Of a DNA stretch of 57,733 bases, positions 43,576-51,313 are shown piece after piece. The translations under genes were made by a program, and so were the position numbers. Positions within the stretch are counted from its first letter, which is position 1. Every line of letters starts with the position of its first letter. Location: NCBI GenBank assembly GCA_017549105.1, contig JAFYVN010000001.1:1-57733 (forward strand), in the 5' to 3' direction. The notes under the pieces are model-generated. The model worked only from the letters and a program-made list of their open reading frames with translations, was not told the origin of the DNA and searched no databases. The stretch is from Clostridia bacterium. Its GTDB lineage: Bacteria > Bacillota > Clostridia > Oscillospirales > Acutalibacteraceae.

Positions 43576-44871
43576 ATGAGTAAAAAAATTATTGAAGACA
43601 GAGTTGAATTTACAAAAGATATGATGGATTACACCATTCTTGCACCCAATATGCTTGAAATCCATTTCAATCTGCTTATCAACATTTTCGGTCAGTACGG
43701 CTACAAAACCGAACTTCTCAAAAACGACGGCAGAACTGTTATAGACGAAGGTCTTAAATATGTTCATAACGACACCTGCTACCCTGCGCTTCTCGTTATC
43801 GGTCAGCTTATCGATGCGCTGAACACAGGTAAATACAATCCCGACAAAACGGCTCTTCTCATCACCCAGTCAGGCGGCGGTTGCAGAGCTTCAAACTACA
43901 TTCACCTTCTCAGAAAAGCTCTTAAAAAGGCGGGATATCCCCAGGTGCCCGTTATCTCGCTCAATCTCTCGGGTCTTGAAAAGAACAGCGGCTTCAAAAT
44001 CCGTCTTTCGATGGCTCTCAAGATGCTCTCCGCAGTTATCTACGGCGACCTGATTATGCTTCTTAAAAATCAGGTTGAGCCTTACGAAGTCAACAAAGGC
44101 GATGCAGAAAGACTCACTCAGAAGTGGATTGAAGATCTCAGTGCGGAAATGCAGAAGGGCAAGGGATATTCATTCTTTGAAATCAAAAAGAATCTCCCCA
44201 AAATCACCGAGAGTTTCTCAAAAATCCCTCTTGATAAGAGCATATCAAAAACCAAGGTCGGCGTTGTAGGTGAAATTTATGTTAAATATTCACCCCTTGC
44301 AAACAACCATCTTGAGGAATTCCTTTTCGGTCAGGATTGCGAAGTTATGGTGCCCGGTCTTCTCGGCTTCATCAACTTCAAGGTTGACAACCGTCTTGAG
44401 GATATCAAGCTTTACGGTGGAAATCCCTTCAAGAAAATCGCAATGAGAATTGCAATGTGGTATCTTTCAAAGGTTGAAAAGAACCTTCTTGATGCCGCAA
44501 GCGCATACGGTGATTTCAATGTGCCCGCACCCTATGCACACATCAAGGAAATCTGCACCAAAATTATCGGACCCGGCTGCAAAATGGGTGAAGGCTGGCT
44601 TCTGACCGCTGAAATGATGGAACTTATCGAAAGCGGCTACGGCAACATCGTTTGCGCGCAGCCCTTCGGCTGCCTGCCCAACCACATCGTCGGCAAGGGT
44701 ATGATAAGAAAGCTCAAAGAAATGTATCCGCAGTCAAACATCGTTCCCATCGACTATGACCCCGGCGCAACCAAGGTTAACCAGGAAAACAGAATCAAGC
44801 TTATGCTTGCCATTGCAAAAGAAAATTCGGGCTGCACAGGCGACTGCTCCTGCTGTTCAAATCATCACTAA
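43576..44871 (+). CDS. 2-hydroxyacyl-CoA dehydratase-like (COG3581) subunit; candidate plasmalogen synthase partner
   Basis: The 431-residue protein matches the dehydratase-like component that pairs with the large activase. Recognisable blocks are HNDTCYPALLVIGQL, TQSGGGCRASNY, GEIYVKYSPLANNHLEEFL and CAQPFGCLPNHI. Conserved cysteines occur throughout and at the end (CTGDCSCC). These would bind iron-sulfur clusters used for a difficult reduction without oxygen. It starts 12 bases after the activase stop with GGCGG upstream; translation is probably linked. Loss of oxygen tolerance and function in ether-lipid formation are family inference. Confidence 0.8.
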   Translation: MSKKIIEDRVEFTKDMMDYTILAPNMLEIHFNLLINIFGQYGYKTELLKNDGRTVIDEGLKYVHNDTCYPALLVIGQLIDALNTGKYNPDKTALLITQSGGGCRASNYIHLLRKALKKAGYPQVPVISLNLSGLEKNSGFKIRLSMALKMLSAVIYGDLIMLLKNQVEPYEVNKGDAERLTQKWIEDLSAEMQKGKGYSFFEIKKNLPKITESFSKIPLDKSISKTKVGVVGEIYVKYSPLANNHLEEFLFGQDCEVMVPGLLGFINFKVDNRLEDIKLYGGNPFKKIAMRIAMWYLSKVEKNLLDAASAYGDFNVPAPYAHIKEICTKIIGPGCKMGEGWLLTAEMMELIESGYGNIVCAQPFGCLPNHIVGKGMIRKLKEMYPQSNIVPIDYDPGATKVNQENRIKLMLAIAKENSGCTGDCSCCSNHH

Positions 44872-44878
44872 AATAAAT

Positions 44879-44916
44879 TAATCCCCGTCAGAACCATTTG
44901 GATTTGACGGGGATTG
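44879..44916. terminator. Terminator between convergent dehydratase and SH3-protein genes
   Basis: AAATCCCCGTCA-type stem: ATCCCCGTCA (44881-44890) pairs with TGACGGGGAT (44905-44914), extended by two A-T pairs. TGTTGTTTTTT follows on plus; the minus side is T-rich but weaker. Confidence 0.8.
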
Positions 44917-44923
44917 TTGTTTT

Positions 44924-46531
44924 TTATGCCTTTTTCTTCTTGTTAATCAGAATAATAGTGACTGCCGCAGTGAGAGCAATGATAACCGCACCTGCACCGC
45001 AGAATATTGCAATCTGGGTGGGGGTAAAGCTGTTTTTCTCTGTGTTTTCTTCGATTTTTTCAGCTTCAGTTTCAGCCTCTGTCAGCATTTCAGAAACAGC
45101 CTGAGTTGTCGGCTGGGCAATTGTTTCGGGAAGAGTTGTTTCTTCTGCTTTTCTGCCCGCAAAATAATCATCAAAACTGTAATTATCTGCCTCGTATTCT
45201 TCCCATGTCTTTTCAACTAATGAGTTTGCCGTTACATATCCCATTTTTCCGTCATAATCGACGAGGATGTAATCTTCAGTTTGGGCAATGGCAATAACAA
45301 CGGTGTTGGCGGGAATGGTTGCAATTACATCGGAATCCTCAGCCATCTTGCTGAGAAGATTCACTTCCTTGTTCACCGTATTTATGGGACCGAAATCCCA
45401 GTACATCAAAGACATATAACCTTCGTCTTTATCGGTGCAATCCGAATAAATCCAGCCGAGTTCACCGTCAATCTCAACGCCGTACCAACTTTTATCCACC
45501 AACATAGTCTCGTTATAGATACTGTCGTTCGGGTTGTCGTCTGCGTCAAGCCATTCGTCGTTGTATGCAACATATTTTGTTTGGACAAAGTCGCCTTTTT
45601 CAAGTTTGCCGATAACCTTGCTCGAGGTATCGCCCGCTTTGCTGTAAACCGGGAATCCATCCTTCTGCCATACATAATATGCACCGTTCATACCGATTGC
45701 GGTTGCATTATAGCTTCCACCGTTGCCGCCGGTATCCGTTTCGATCCATCCCTTTACGCCGTTATATTCGGTATAAACCCAAATTGATTTAGCGTTCTTA
45801 TAGTAGTAATTATCAAACTCAAGTCTTGTGCCTACGGGAATTTCTTTTGTAACATATTCAGCACCGGTTTTTTCATCTTCGTCACGGTACTGTTCATATT
45901 CAGGGTTTTCGGGAATATTGGTCAGCCTTACGCCGTCAAGCACAACATAGAGGTCACCAGAATAAACCGAATCTTCTTCAAACAGAGTTGCGCAATAAAA
46001 TGCCACACCGTATTCATAAATATACACCCAACCACTGACTCCGTTATAGGTTACATATGCCCAAGGCGGATCGTACTGAGCGTTGGCATATCTATATGTA
46101 AGAACAGTACCTACAGGGATTTCTTCACCGAACTTCTCAAACTTTTCCGAAGGTCCTTTATACATATAAAGACCATTTGAAATTACAATTGATTTTGTTT
46201 CTTTGTCAAGCTTATATCCCTTTTCGGGCGCATAAATATCTTCTGTCAAAGCAGTATCAGCAACTTTGATGTAGCCGTACTTTTCATTGTACTCGATGCT
46301 ATAATACTCTTCGTCATCCATCTCATATTCACCGTTGATTGTTACCACAGTATCTTTGGGAAGAAATCCGTTGACTTCTTTTAAATCATAACTAAACATA
46401 TAGGTTCCCAGAAGATTTGTTACAACAACATCAAAATTTGTAAATGCCGGACCGTCCATATCCGCAAATGCCAGCGATGAAAAACTGAAAGCAACAACAA
46501 ATACAAGGATAAGCGATAAAAACTTTCTCAT
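44924..46531 (-). CDS. Envelope protein with bacterial SH3 repeats and C-terminal membrane anchor
   Basis: A signal peptide (1-24, ending SSLAFADM) precedes four to five SH3b-like repeats, each with the W-x-Y-x-x-Y-N-G-x-x-G-W pattern (WAYVTYNGVSGWVY, WVYTEYNGVKGWIE, WYGVEIDGELGWIY, ILVDYDGKMGYV). An acidic Thr/Glu-rich linker follows, then a membrane helix (about 505-530) and a lysine tail (NKKKKA). The protein is therefore anchored at its C-terminus and probably binds cell wall or a ligand. It is the last gene of a four-gene minus-strand operon. Length 535. Confidence 0.82.
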   Translation of the reverse strand: MRKFLSLILVFVVAFSFSSLAFADMDGPAFTNFDVVVTNLLGTYMFSYDLKEVNGFLPKDTVVTINGEYEMDDEEYYSIEYNEKYGYIKVADTALTEDIYAPEKGYKLDKETKSIVISNGLYMYKGPSEKFEKFGEEIPVGTVLTYRYANAQYDPPWAYVTYNGVSGWVYIYEYGVAFYCATLFEEDSVYSGDLYVVLDGVRLTNIPENPEYEQYRDEDEKTGAEYVTKEIPVGTRLEFDNYYYKNAKSIWVYTEYNGVKGWIETDTGGNGGSYNATAIGMNGAYYVWQKDGFPVYSKAGDTSSKVIGKLEKGDFVQTKYVAYNDEWLDADDNPNDSIYNETMLVDKSWYGVEIDGELGWIYSDCTDKDEGYMSLMYWDFGPINTVNKEVNLLSKMAEDSDVIATIPANTVVIAIAQTEDYILVDYDGKMGYVTANSLVEKTWEEYEADNYSFDDYFAGRKAEETTLPETIAQPTTQAVSEMLTEAETEAEKIEENTEKNSFTPTQIAIFCGAGAVIIALTAAVTIILINKKKKA

Positions 46532-46546
46532 AAAATATTTCTCCTT

Positions 46547-46906
46547 TTAATAAATGATTTTGTTTATAACCAAACCCGAAAGATATGACGTTGCATTAAG
46601 AATCAACGACAGAAGGAACGGGTTCAATCGCCTGAATGAAAGAGTTTTTCGATAAATGAGAGCTTCGCTGATAAATGCGAAAAGCTCAAGATAAAGCGTT
46701 GCGCCTATGCGTGCATCACTACCGTAAAAGAAGCCTGAAAGAAAAGAGAAACAGACAACAAGCGGATTAGTGAACACATTCACGAGCGCAACATTAAGCA
46801 TATCTTTTTTATCTCTGACTTTTAATGCCCAAGCCATTGAGCATTCGATTATGAGCGTCAGGATAAGCGATATCGCCATATACTTAGGGAGTTCGTTAAG
46901 CATCAT
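46547..46906 (-). CDS. Small polytopic membrane protein
   Basis: The 119 residues form about four membrane segments (ISLILTLIIECSMAWAL, NVFTNPLVVCFSFLSGFF, LYLELFAFISEAL, FLLSLILNATSYLSGLVI). I recognise no family. Starts at 46906 and 46903 are both possible after AGAGGAG. It overlaps the 52-residue gene by 11 bases and is followed by the SH3 protein gene after 15 bases. Tight packing suggests that the four products work in one envelope function. Confidence 0.72.
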   Translation of the reverse strand: MMLNELPKYMAISLILTLIIECSMAWALKVRDKKDMLNVALVNVFTNPLVVCFSFLSGFFYGSDARIGATLYLELFAFISEALIYRKTLSFRRLNPFLLSLILNATSYLSGLVINKIIY

Positions 46907-47054
46907 TTTCTCCTCTACCGTTATTTTTCAGCTCAATTCCGACAAAAACAGCGGTGACGGCGATAATTGCAACTGCAATGATTCCGAGAATAATCAGCGG
47001 TTCTCTCACTCTTGAAAGAAGGAAATCACTGACAAGTATTTTGAAGCTGTCCAT
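46896..47054 (-). CDS. 52-residue single-span membrane protein
   Basis: The frame begins at ATG 47054 and reads MDSFKILVSDFLLSRVREPL, then a membrane helix (IILGIIAVAIIAVTAVFVG) and a short polar tail (ELKNNGRGENDA) ending at TAA 46896. It overlaps the MFS gene by 29 bases and the 119-residue gene by 11 bases. This layout, together with the clean helix, supports it as a real small protein. No family recognised. Confidence 0.65.
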   Translation of the reverse strand: MDSFKILVSDFLLSRVREPLIILGIIAVAIIAVTAVFVGIELKNNGRGENDA

Positions 47055-48111
47055 GCTTGTTTTCTTCCTTTCTTATAATAATCTGAAACACCGCAACACA
47101 AACGGCAGACAGCACCGTAATAAGAACACAGTTTGCCTGAACAGTTGTGAACTTAAAGAAAAATATCGGAACAGTGCCAAGGAAAAGTCCGATCGTCGTA
47201 AGCCCGAAGGCAAGACCCGGTGAATTATTCAGAACAGACACAAGAAGAGCAAGAGTAATTGACATCGTCATACTGAAAATCATTACACCGATAATGGAAA
47301 CCATCATTATTTTGTCTCCGAAAATCAGGAACGGCAACGCTCCGATAACGCTTATCATTGCCGTTTTCTTTACGCCGATTTTGTCGCCAACAATTCCGCC
47401 CGCCATCTTTCCGATACCCATGGTGACATAAAAAATGACATTCTGGATAACGGTTTTGTTCCACGAAGTCGGAATTCCGTAGCCCATATAACCTCTTACC
47501 ATAACAACAAACACCGTTAGAATTATCACGAGTACAGGAGATATATTCTTTGAATGATAATCAAATCCCGCACACGGGCACACACTTTCGGCATCCGCTT
47601 TTTTTCTATAGGTTTCTGCGAGCAGAACAAACGGAATCATTGTGAACGCAAGAAGAATCACCGCATAGAACGGTATGGGTGTTTTTGAAAGCAGCTTACC
47701 CGCAATAACGCCGAACGAACCGCCGCCCACAAAAATTGCGCCGTGAGAAAGTCTTCCACCCGAGCATCTGAGAGCAACCTCTGCGCCACCGATATGCATA
47801 CACGCATTACCGATACAGAGAATCACAAGCGCTGTAAAATCACCGGGCAGAACATCAACATTGCAGAACAGAACTCCTGCCGCAAGCAGAAATGTTCCGA
47901 TAACTCCCATGTTGATTTTCGGAAATTTGTCGCTGATGTAACCGATTATCGACTGCGGAGCGAACGCAAGCTCATCATAGATAAACGGAAACAGCCACAG
48001 AAATGCGCTGTCACCAAGCTTTCTGCCCAAAACATAGAAGCAGACAATCTCGGTTATGAAGTGGACATAAGCATAAAGCCAGCCCACTTCAATGTTGGTT
48101 TTCTTTTTCAT
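47026..48111 (-). CDS. MFS-type transporter
   Basis: The 361-residue protein has about 11-12 membrane segments, with the loop GYISDKFPKINMG after helix 2 and GGIVGDKIGVKKTA midway, both of the G-x-x-x-D-x-x-G/K type found in the major facilitator superfamily. It is slightly shorter than usual for MFS. The substrate is unknown. ATG 48111 follows AGGAGGG by 6 bases. It heads the operon MFS, 52-residue protein, 119-residue protein, SH3 protein. Two 8-nt repeats (AATCTTAA at 48192 and 48203) lie upstream. Confidence 0.78.
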   Translation of the reverse strand: MKKKTNIEVGWLYAYVHFITEIVCFYVLGRKLGDSAFLWLFPFIYDELAFAPQSIIGYISDKFPKINMGVIGTFLLAAGVLFCNVDVLPGDFTALVILCIGNACMHIGGAEVALRCSGGRLSHGAIFVGGGSFGVIAGKLLSKTPIPFYAVILLAFTMIPFVLLAETYRKKADAESVCPCAGFDYHSKNISPVLVIILTVFVVMVRGYMGYGIPTSWNKTVIQNVIFYVTMGIGKMAGGIVGDKIGVKKTAMISVIGALPFLIFGDKIMMVSIIGVMIFSMTMSITLALLVSVLNNSPGLAFGLTTIGLFLGTVPIFFFKFTTVQANCVLITVLSAVCVAVFQIIIRKEENKHGQLQNTCQ

Positions 48112-48283
48112 TTTGTCCCTCCTGAAAAACATAATCGTTCTCCATAATTACAATATAGCACACAAAATTCCAAAATCAATAGAATAAATCAAATCTTAAT
48201 CGAATCTTAAACAATTCTGAATAATTTTAATTGTTTTGTTAACTTTATTAATTTTTATGTAAATTTTGTACATAAGAAACAAA

Positions 48284-48314
48284 AAAGGTACCTTCGAAAA
48301 ATGAAGGTACCTTT
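48284..48314 (-). terminator. Terminator of the feo operon
   Basis: AAAGGTACCTTC (48284-48295) pairs perfectly with GAAGGTACCTTT (48303-48314). On the minus strand TTTGTTTC follows the stem. Confidence 0.85.
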
Positions 48315-48317
48315 GAC

Positions 48318-48482
48318 TTATTTCTCATCTGTTATTCCGCAGCAACCGCCTTTGCATCCGCTGCAACCGCCCGAGCAAGCGCATGAACTCTTGCCTTTTT
48401 TACGGCTTCTGACCGAAGTAAAAATAATTGCGAAGAAGATAACAGCGATTACCGCCGCAACCGCAAAGGTTGCAAAATCCAT
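48318..48482 (-). CDS. FeoB-associated cysteine-rich membrane protein
   Basis: This 54-residue protein reads MDFATFAVAAVIAVIFFAII, then SVRSRKKGKSS and a cysteine cluster CACSGGCSGCKGGCC. One membrane helix plus a cytoplasmic metal-binding-looking tail is the pattern of the FeoB-associated family (PF12669). The start at 48482 is 8 bases after GGAG. It lies 16 bases downstream of feoB. It may pass or sense iron at the FeoB pore, taking the place of FeoC; that role is inference. Confidence 0.85.
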   Translation of the reverse strand: MDFATFAVAAVIAVIFFAIIFTSVRSRKKGKSSCACSGGCSGCKGGCCGITDEK

Positions 48483-48498
48483 ACTTCTCACTCCTTTT

Positions 48499-50715
48499 TT
48501 ATTTTGTATTTACGTATTTATTCTTTCTGAAAATAAAGTAGATGAAGGCAACAAGAACTGCAATTGCCGCCGCTGTGCCGACTGTGAATCCCGCTCCGGT
48601 AAAGAACATACCGAACTGATAAAACATAAGTGAAACAGCATAAGCGAATATTGTCATATATCCTATTGCTGCCGCAGTCCATTTGCCGCTGTTCATCTCT
48701 TTTTTGATTGCACCCATAGCCGCAAAGCAGGGAGCACAGAGAAGGTTGAACACCATAAAAGAGAATGCACTGAACGGATTGCTGCCAAAGAATTCCTGGC
48801 CGATGATTGCAAGAGAACCTTCGCCCGATTCAATCATTTCAAAGGCAAGGTCAGCATTTGCCATTGACGAAAGCGAACCGAACACGCCGACAACCTCTTC
48901 CTTTGCAACAAGACCGAGAACGGTTGCAACCGCTGCCTGCCAGCTGTCAAATCCAAGAGGAATAAAGAGATTGGCGATAAGTTCACCAAGTGCGTTAAGA
49001 ATCGACTTCGCATCACCGTCGCCGATATAATGGAGTCCGCCCTCAAACGACAGACTGTTGAGAATCCATATGATAACGCTTGCAGCAAAAATAACAGTGC
49101 CTGCACGCTTGATAAAGCTCCAGCCTCTTTCCCATGTTGTTCTGAGAACATTTCTTGCAAGGGGTGCGTGATATGCAGGAAGCTCCATAACAAACGGAGT
49201 GGGTTCGCTTGCAAGAGACTTGAACTTTTTAAGAATGATACCCGAAATAATAACTGCAGCGATTCCTATGAAATATGCAGCAACGGCAACCCAGGCTTTT
49301 CTGCCGAAAAGAGCGGCTGAAATAAGACCGACAATCGGCATTTTTGCTCCGCAAGGAACAAAACCGGTGGTCATAATTGTTATTCTTCGGTCACGTTCGT
49401 TTTCGATTGTTCTTGAAGCCATAATTCCCGGCACGCCGCATCCCGAAGCAACAAGAATGGGAATAAAGCTCTTGCCCGAAAGACCGAAACGTCGGAAAAT
49501 TCTGTCCATAATAAACGCAACTCGGCTCATATATCCGCAGTCCTCAAGAATTGAGAGAAGGAAGAAAAGCACAAGCATCTGAGGAACAAAACCGAGAACC
49601 GCACCGACACCGCCGACGATACCGTCCATAATAAGGCTGTAAAGCCACTCAGCAATAACGGGAGTTCCGTCTGCCGAAAGAAGAACTCTGTCAAGAAGTT
49701 CAGGGATACTCGGAATATGCTGAAGCACCGAATAGCCGAAAAATCCGGGATCAAGATCCTTGAAAGAGCCAAAAAGACCGTCGTTCATAAAGCTTACGGT
49801 CCAATCTCCGACCGTTCCGATTGAAAGCGTATAGACAAGCCACATAACAAGTGCAAAAAGCGGAAGTGCAAGAATTCTGTTGGTTGCAATCATATCAATC
49901 TTATCCGAAACCGACATTTTACCAGCACGTTTTCTCTTGCTGTTTTTCATTGCACGGTCTGTTATGTAATTATATCGCTCGTTGATGATAATGCTCTCTG
50001 CATCGTCATCCATTTCAAGCTCAACATCCTTGATATCCTCTTCGATATGAGCAAGAAGTTTGGGGTCAAGATTAAGCTGTTCGAGCACCTTGGGGTCACG
50101 TTCAAAAATTTTAACCGCATACCATCTCTGCTGTTCAATCGGCATATCGTGAACAGCCGCTTCCTCGATATGGGCAAGCGCATGTTCAACGGGTCCCGAA
50201 AAAATGTGGCGATGCTCTCTTTTATCCGATTTTGCCGCCTCAATTGCCGCTTCGATTGCTTCATCAATACCCGTTCCTTTAAGTGCGGAAATTTCAAAAA
50301 TCTTGCATCCAAGCGCTTTACCGATTTCTTCGGTATCGATTTTATCGCCGTTTTTTCTGACGATATCCATCATATTTATCGCACCGACAACGGGAATACC
50401 AAGCTCGATAAGCTGAGTTGTGAGGTAAAGATTGCGTTCAAGGTTTGTGCCGTCGATAATATTCAGAATCGCATCGGGTCTTTCACCGATAAGATAATTA
50501 CGGGCAACAACCTCCTCGAGTGTATAGGGCGAAAGTGAATAAATACCCGGAAGGTCGGTTACAATAACCCCTTCCTGCTTTTTGAACTTGCCCTCTTTTT
50601 TTTCAACGGTTACACCCGGCCAGTTGCCTACATACTGATTTGAACCTGTAAGTGCGTTGAAAAGCGTTGTTTTGCCGCTGTTGGGATTGCCTGCCAGCGC
50701 AATTTTGATATCCAT
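48499..50715 (-). CDS. feoB: FeoB, ferrous iron transporter with G domain
   Basis: FeoB imports Fe2+ across the membrane. The cytoplasmic G domain starts at once with GNPNSGKTTLFNALTG (G1), then DLPGIYSLSPY (G3) and NIIDGTNLERN; NMMD supplies the G4 position. A helical insert and eight or so membrane segments follow, with the gate motifs GCGVPGIMASRTIE and CGAKMPIVGL. Length 738 is standard. A terminator-like hairpin and a palindrome with TTAG-N6-CTAA lie between feoA and feoB, suggesting separate control of feoB. Confidence 0.97.
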   Translation of the reverse strand: MDIKIALAGNPNSGKTTLFNALTGSNQYVGNWPGVTVEKKEGKFKKQEGVIVTDLPGIYSLSPYTLEEVVARNYLIGERPDAILNIIDGTNLERNLYLTTQLIELGIPVVGAINMMDIVRKNGDKIDTEEIGKALGCKIFEISALKGTGIDEAIEAAIEAAKSDKREHRHIFSGPVEHALAHIEEAAVHDMPIEQQRWYAVKIFERDPKVLEQLNLDPKLLAHIEEDIKDVELEMDDDAESIIINERYNYITDRAMKNSKRKRAGKMSVSDKIDMIATNRILALPLFALVMWLVYTLSIGTVGDWTVSFMNDGLFGSFKDLDPGFFGYSVLQHIPSIPELLDRVLLSADGTPVIAEWLYSLIMDGIVGGVGAVLGFVPQMLVLFFLLSILEDCGYMSRVAFIMDRIFRRFGLSGKSFIPILVASGCGVPGIMASRTIENERDRRITIMTTGFVPCGAKMPIVGLISAALFGRKAWVAVAAYFIGIAAVIISGIILKKFKSLASEPTPFVMELPAYHAPLARNVLRTTWERGWSFIKRAGTVIFAASVIIWILNSLSFEGGLHYIGDGDAKSILNALGELIANLFIPLGFDSWQAAVATVLGLVAKEEVVGVFGSLSSMANADLAFEMIESGEGSLAIIGQEFFGSNPFSAFSFMVFNLLCAPCFAAMGAIKKEMNSGKWTAAAIGYMTIFAYAVSLMFYQFGMFFTGAGFTVGTAAAIAVLVAFIYFIFRKNKYVNTK

Positions 50716-50734
50716 ATAAAACCCTGCCTTCCAA

Positions 50735-50752
50735 GGTTAGCCAATGCTAACC
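50735..50752 (-). promoter_or_regulatory. Operator-like palindrome before feoB
   Basis: GGTTAGC and GCTAACC are perfect 7-bp arms around CAAT, 20 bases before the feoB ATG. The core is TTAG-N6-CTAA, as at the two sites upstream of feoA. As RNA it would also form a hairpin near the ribosome binding site. Confidence 0.7.
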
Positions 50753-50768
50753 CGAACTTCGAAAAAGT

Positions 50769-50784
50769 CGGGGATAAATCCCCG
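50769..50784 (-). terminator. Hairpin between feoA and feoB, possible attenuator
   Basis: CGGGGA (50769-50774) pairs with TCCCCG (50779-50784). On the minus strand ACTTTTTCG follows. A terminator inside the operon would lower feoB relative to feoA or free feoB for its own control. Confidence 0.6.
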
Positions 50785-50794
50785 GATAATATAT

Positions 50795-51016
50795 TTATTC
50801 AACCTCAATCATTTCGGCATCGCCTTTTCTGATTGAAAGCTCATAGCCTCTTACTGAAATTTCAAGAGGATCTCCGAGAGGAGCAACTTTACGGACAAAA
50901 ACCTCAACGCCTTTGGTAATACCCATATCCATAATTCTGCGTCTGAGAGCACCTTCACCGTGAAGCTTGACAACCTTTGCGTTTTTTCCTATTTTTACAT
51001 CTCTTAAGGTTCTCAT
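50795..51016 (-). CDS. feoA: FeoA, SH3-like partner of FeoB
   Basis: The 73-residue protein has the FeoA pattern: MRTLRDVKIGKNAKVVKL, RRRIMDMGITKGVEVFV and DPLEISVRGYELSIRKGDAEMIEV. FeoA is a small cytoplasmic protein needed for full FeoB activity. ATG 51016 lies 10 bases after GGAGG. A longer frame extends upstream to 51076 but would cover the ribosome binding site. A consensus promoter and operator-like sites precede it. Confidence 0.95.
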   Translation of the reverse strand: MRTLRDVKIGKNAKVVKLHGEGALRRRIMDMGITKGVEVFVRKVAPLGDPLEISVRGYELSIRKGDAEMIEVE

Positions 51017-51064
51017 AAAAACATAACCTCCGCCACAGCACACCGTAACGGTATGACATATTTG

Positions 51065-51116
51065 GTTAGCATCCACTAACTATCATCAGTTTACTTGAAT
51101 TTTCCTGCTTTGTCAA
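51065..51116 (-). promoter_or_regulatory. Promoter of feoAB with an operator at the start site
   Basis: On the minus strand TTGACA (51116-51111) and TAAACT (51093-51088) are separated by 17 bases. The palindrome GTTAG-N6-CTAAC (51065-51080) covers the expected transcription start. A DtxR/IdeR-type iron repressor is the likely ligand, by analogy with its TTAG/CTAA-rich operators. Confidence 0.75.
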
Positions 51117-51162
51117 TCGGATTTTCAAATATATTTTTAATTTTGGCGGTTTGCACAAACAG

Positions 51163-51176
51163 TTAGTTCCGGCTAA
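51163..51176 (-). promoter_or_regulatory. Upstream operator-like site of feoAB
   Basis: TTAG-TTCCGG-CTAA lies about 50 bases upstream of the -35 box. It has the same arm sequence and 6-base spacer as the sites at 51066-51079 and 50737-50750. Confidence 0.6.
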
Positions 51177-51230
51177 TTTTCAGGTTGTATATTTTTCTTA
51201 CGCCATTTCTTTTGCCGTTTTCAAAAAAGC

Positions 51231-51261
51231 CGGGGCAGTATCATCTGAAGATACTGCCCCG
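51231..51261 (-). terminator. Terminator of the cca-femAB unit
   Basis: CGGGGCAGTATC (51231-51242) pairs perfectly with GATACTGCCCCG (51250-51261). On the minus strand GCTTTTTTG follows. Confidence 0.92.
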
Positions 51262-51313
51262 TATGGAGGAATTGAGCGGCAAAGCCAAAACTCTGCCGAG
51301 GAGTTTTTCTGAT

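Noticed and set aside
40660-44871. Activase/dehydratase genes as a 2-hydroxyglutarate fermentation system
   Set aside because: The usual alpha/beta dehydratase pair, CoA-transferase and decarboxylase genes are absent, and the neighbours are lipid acyltransferases.
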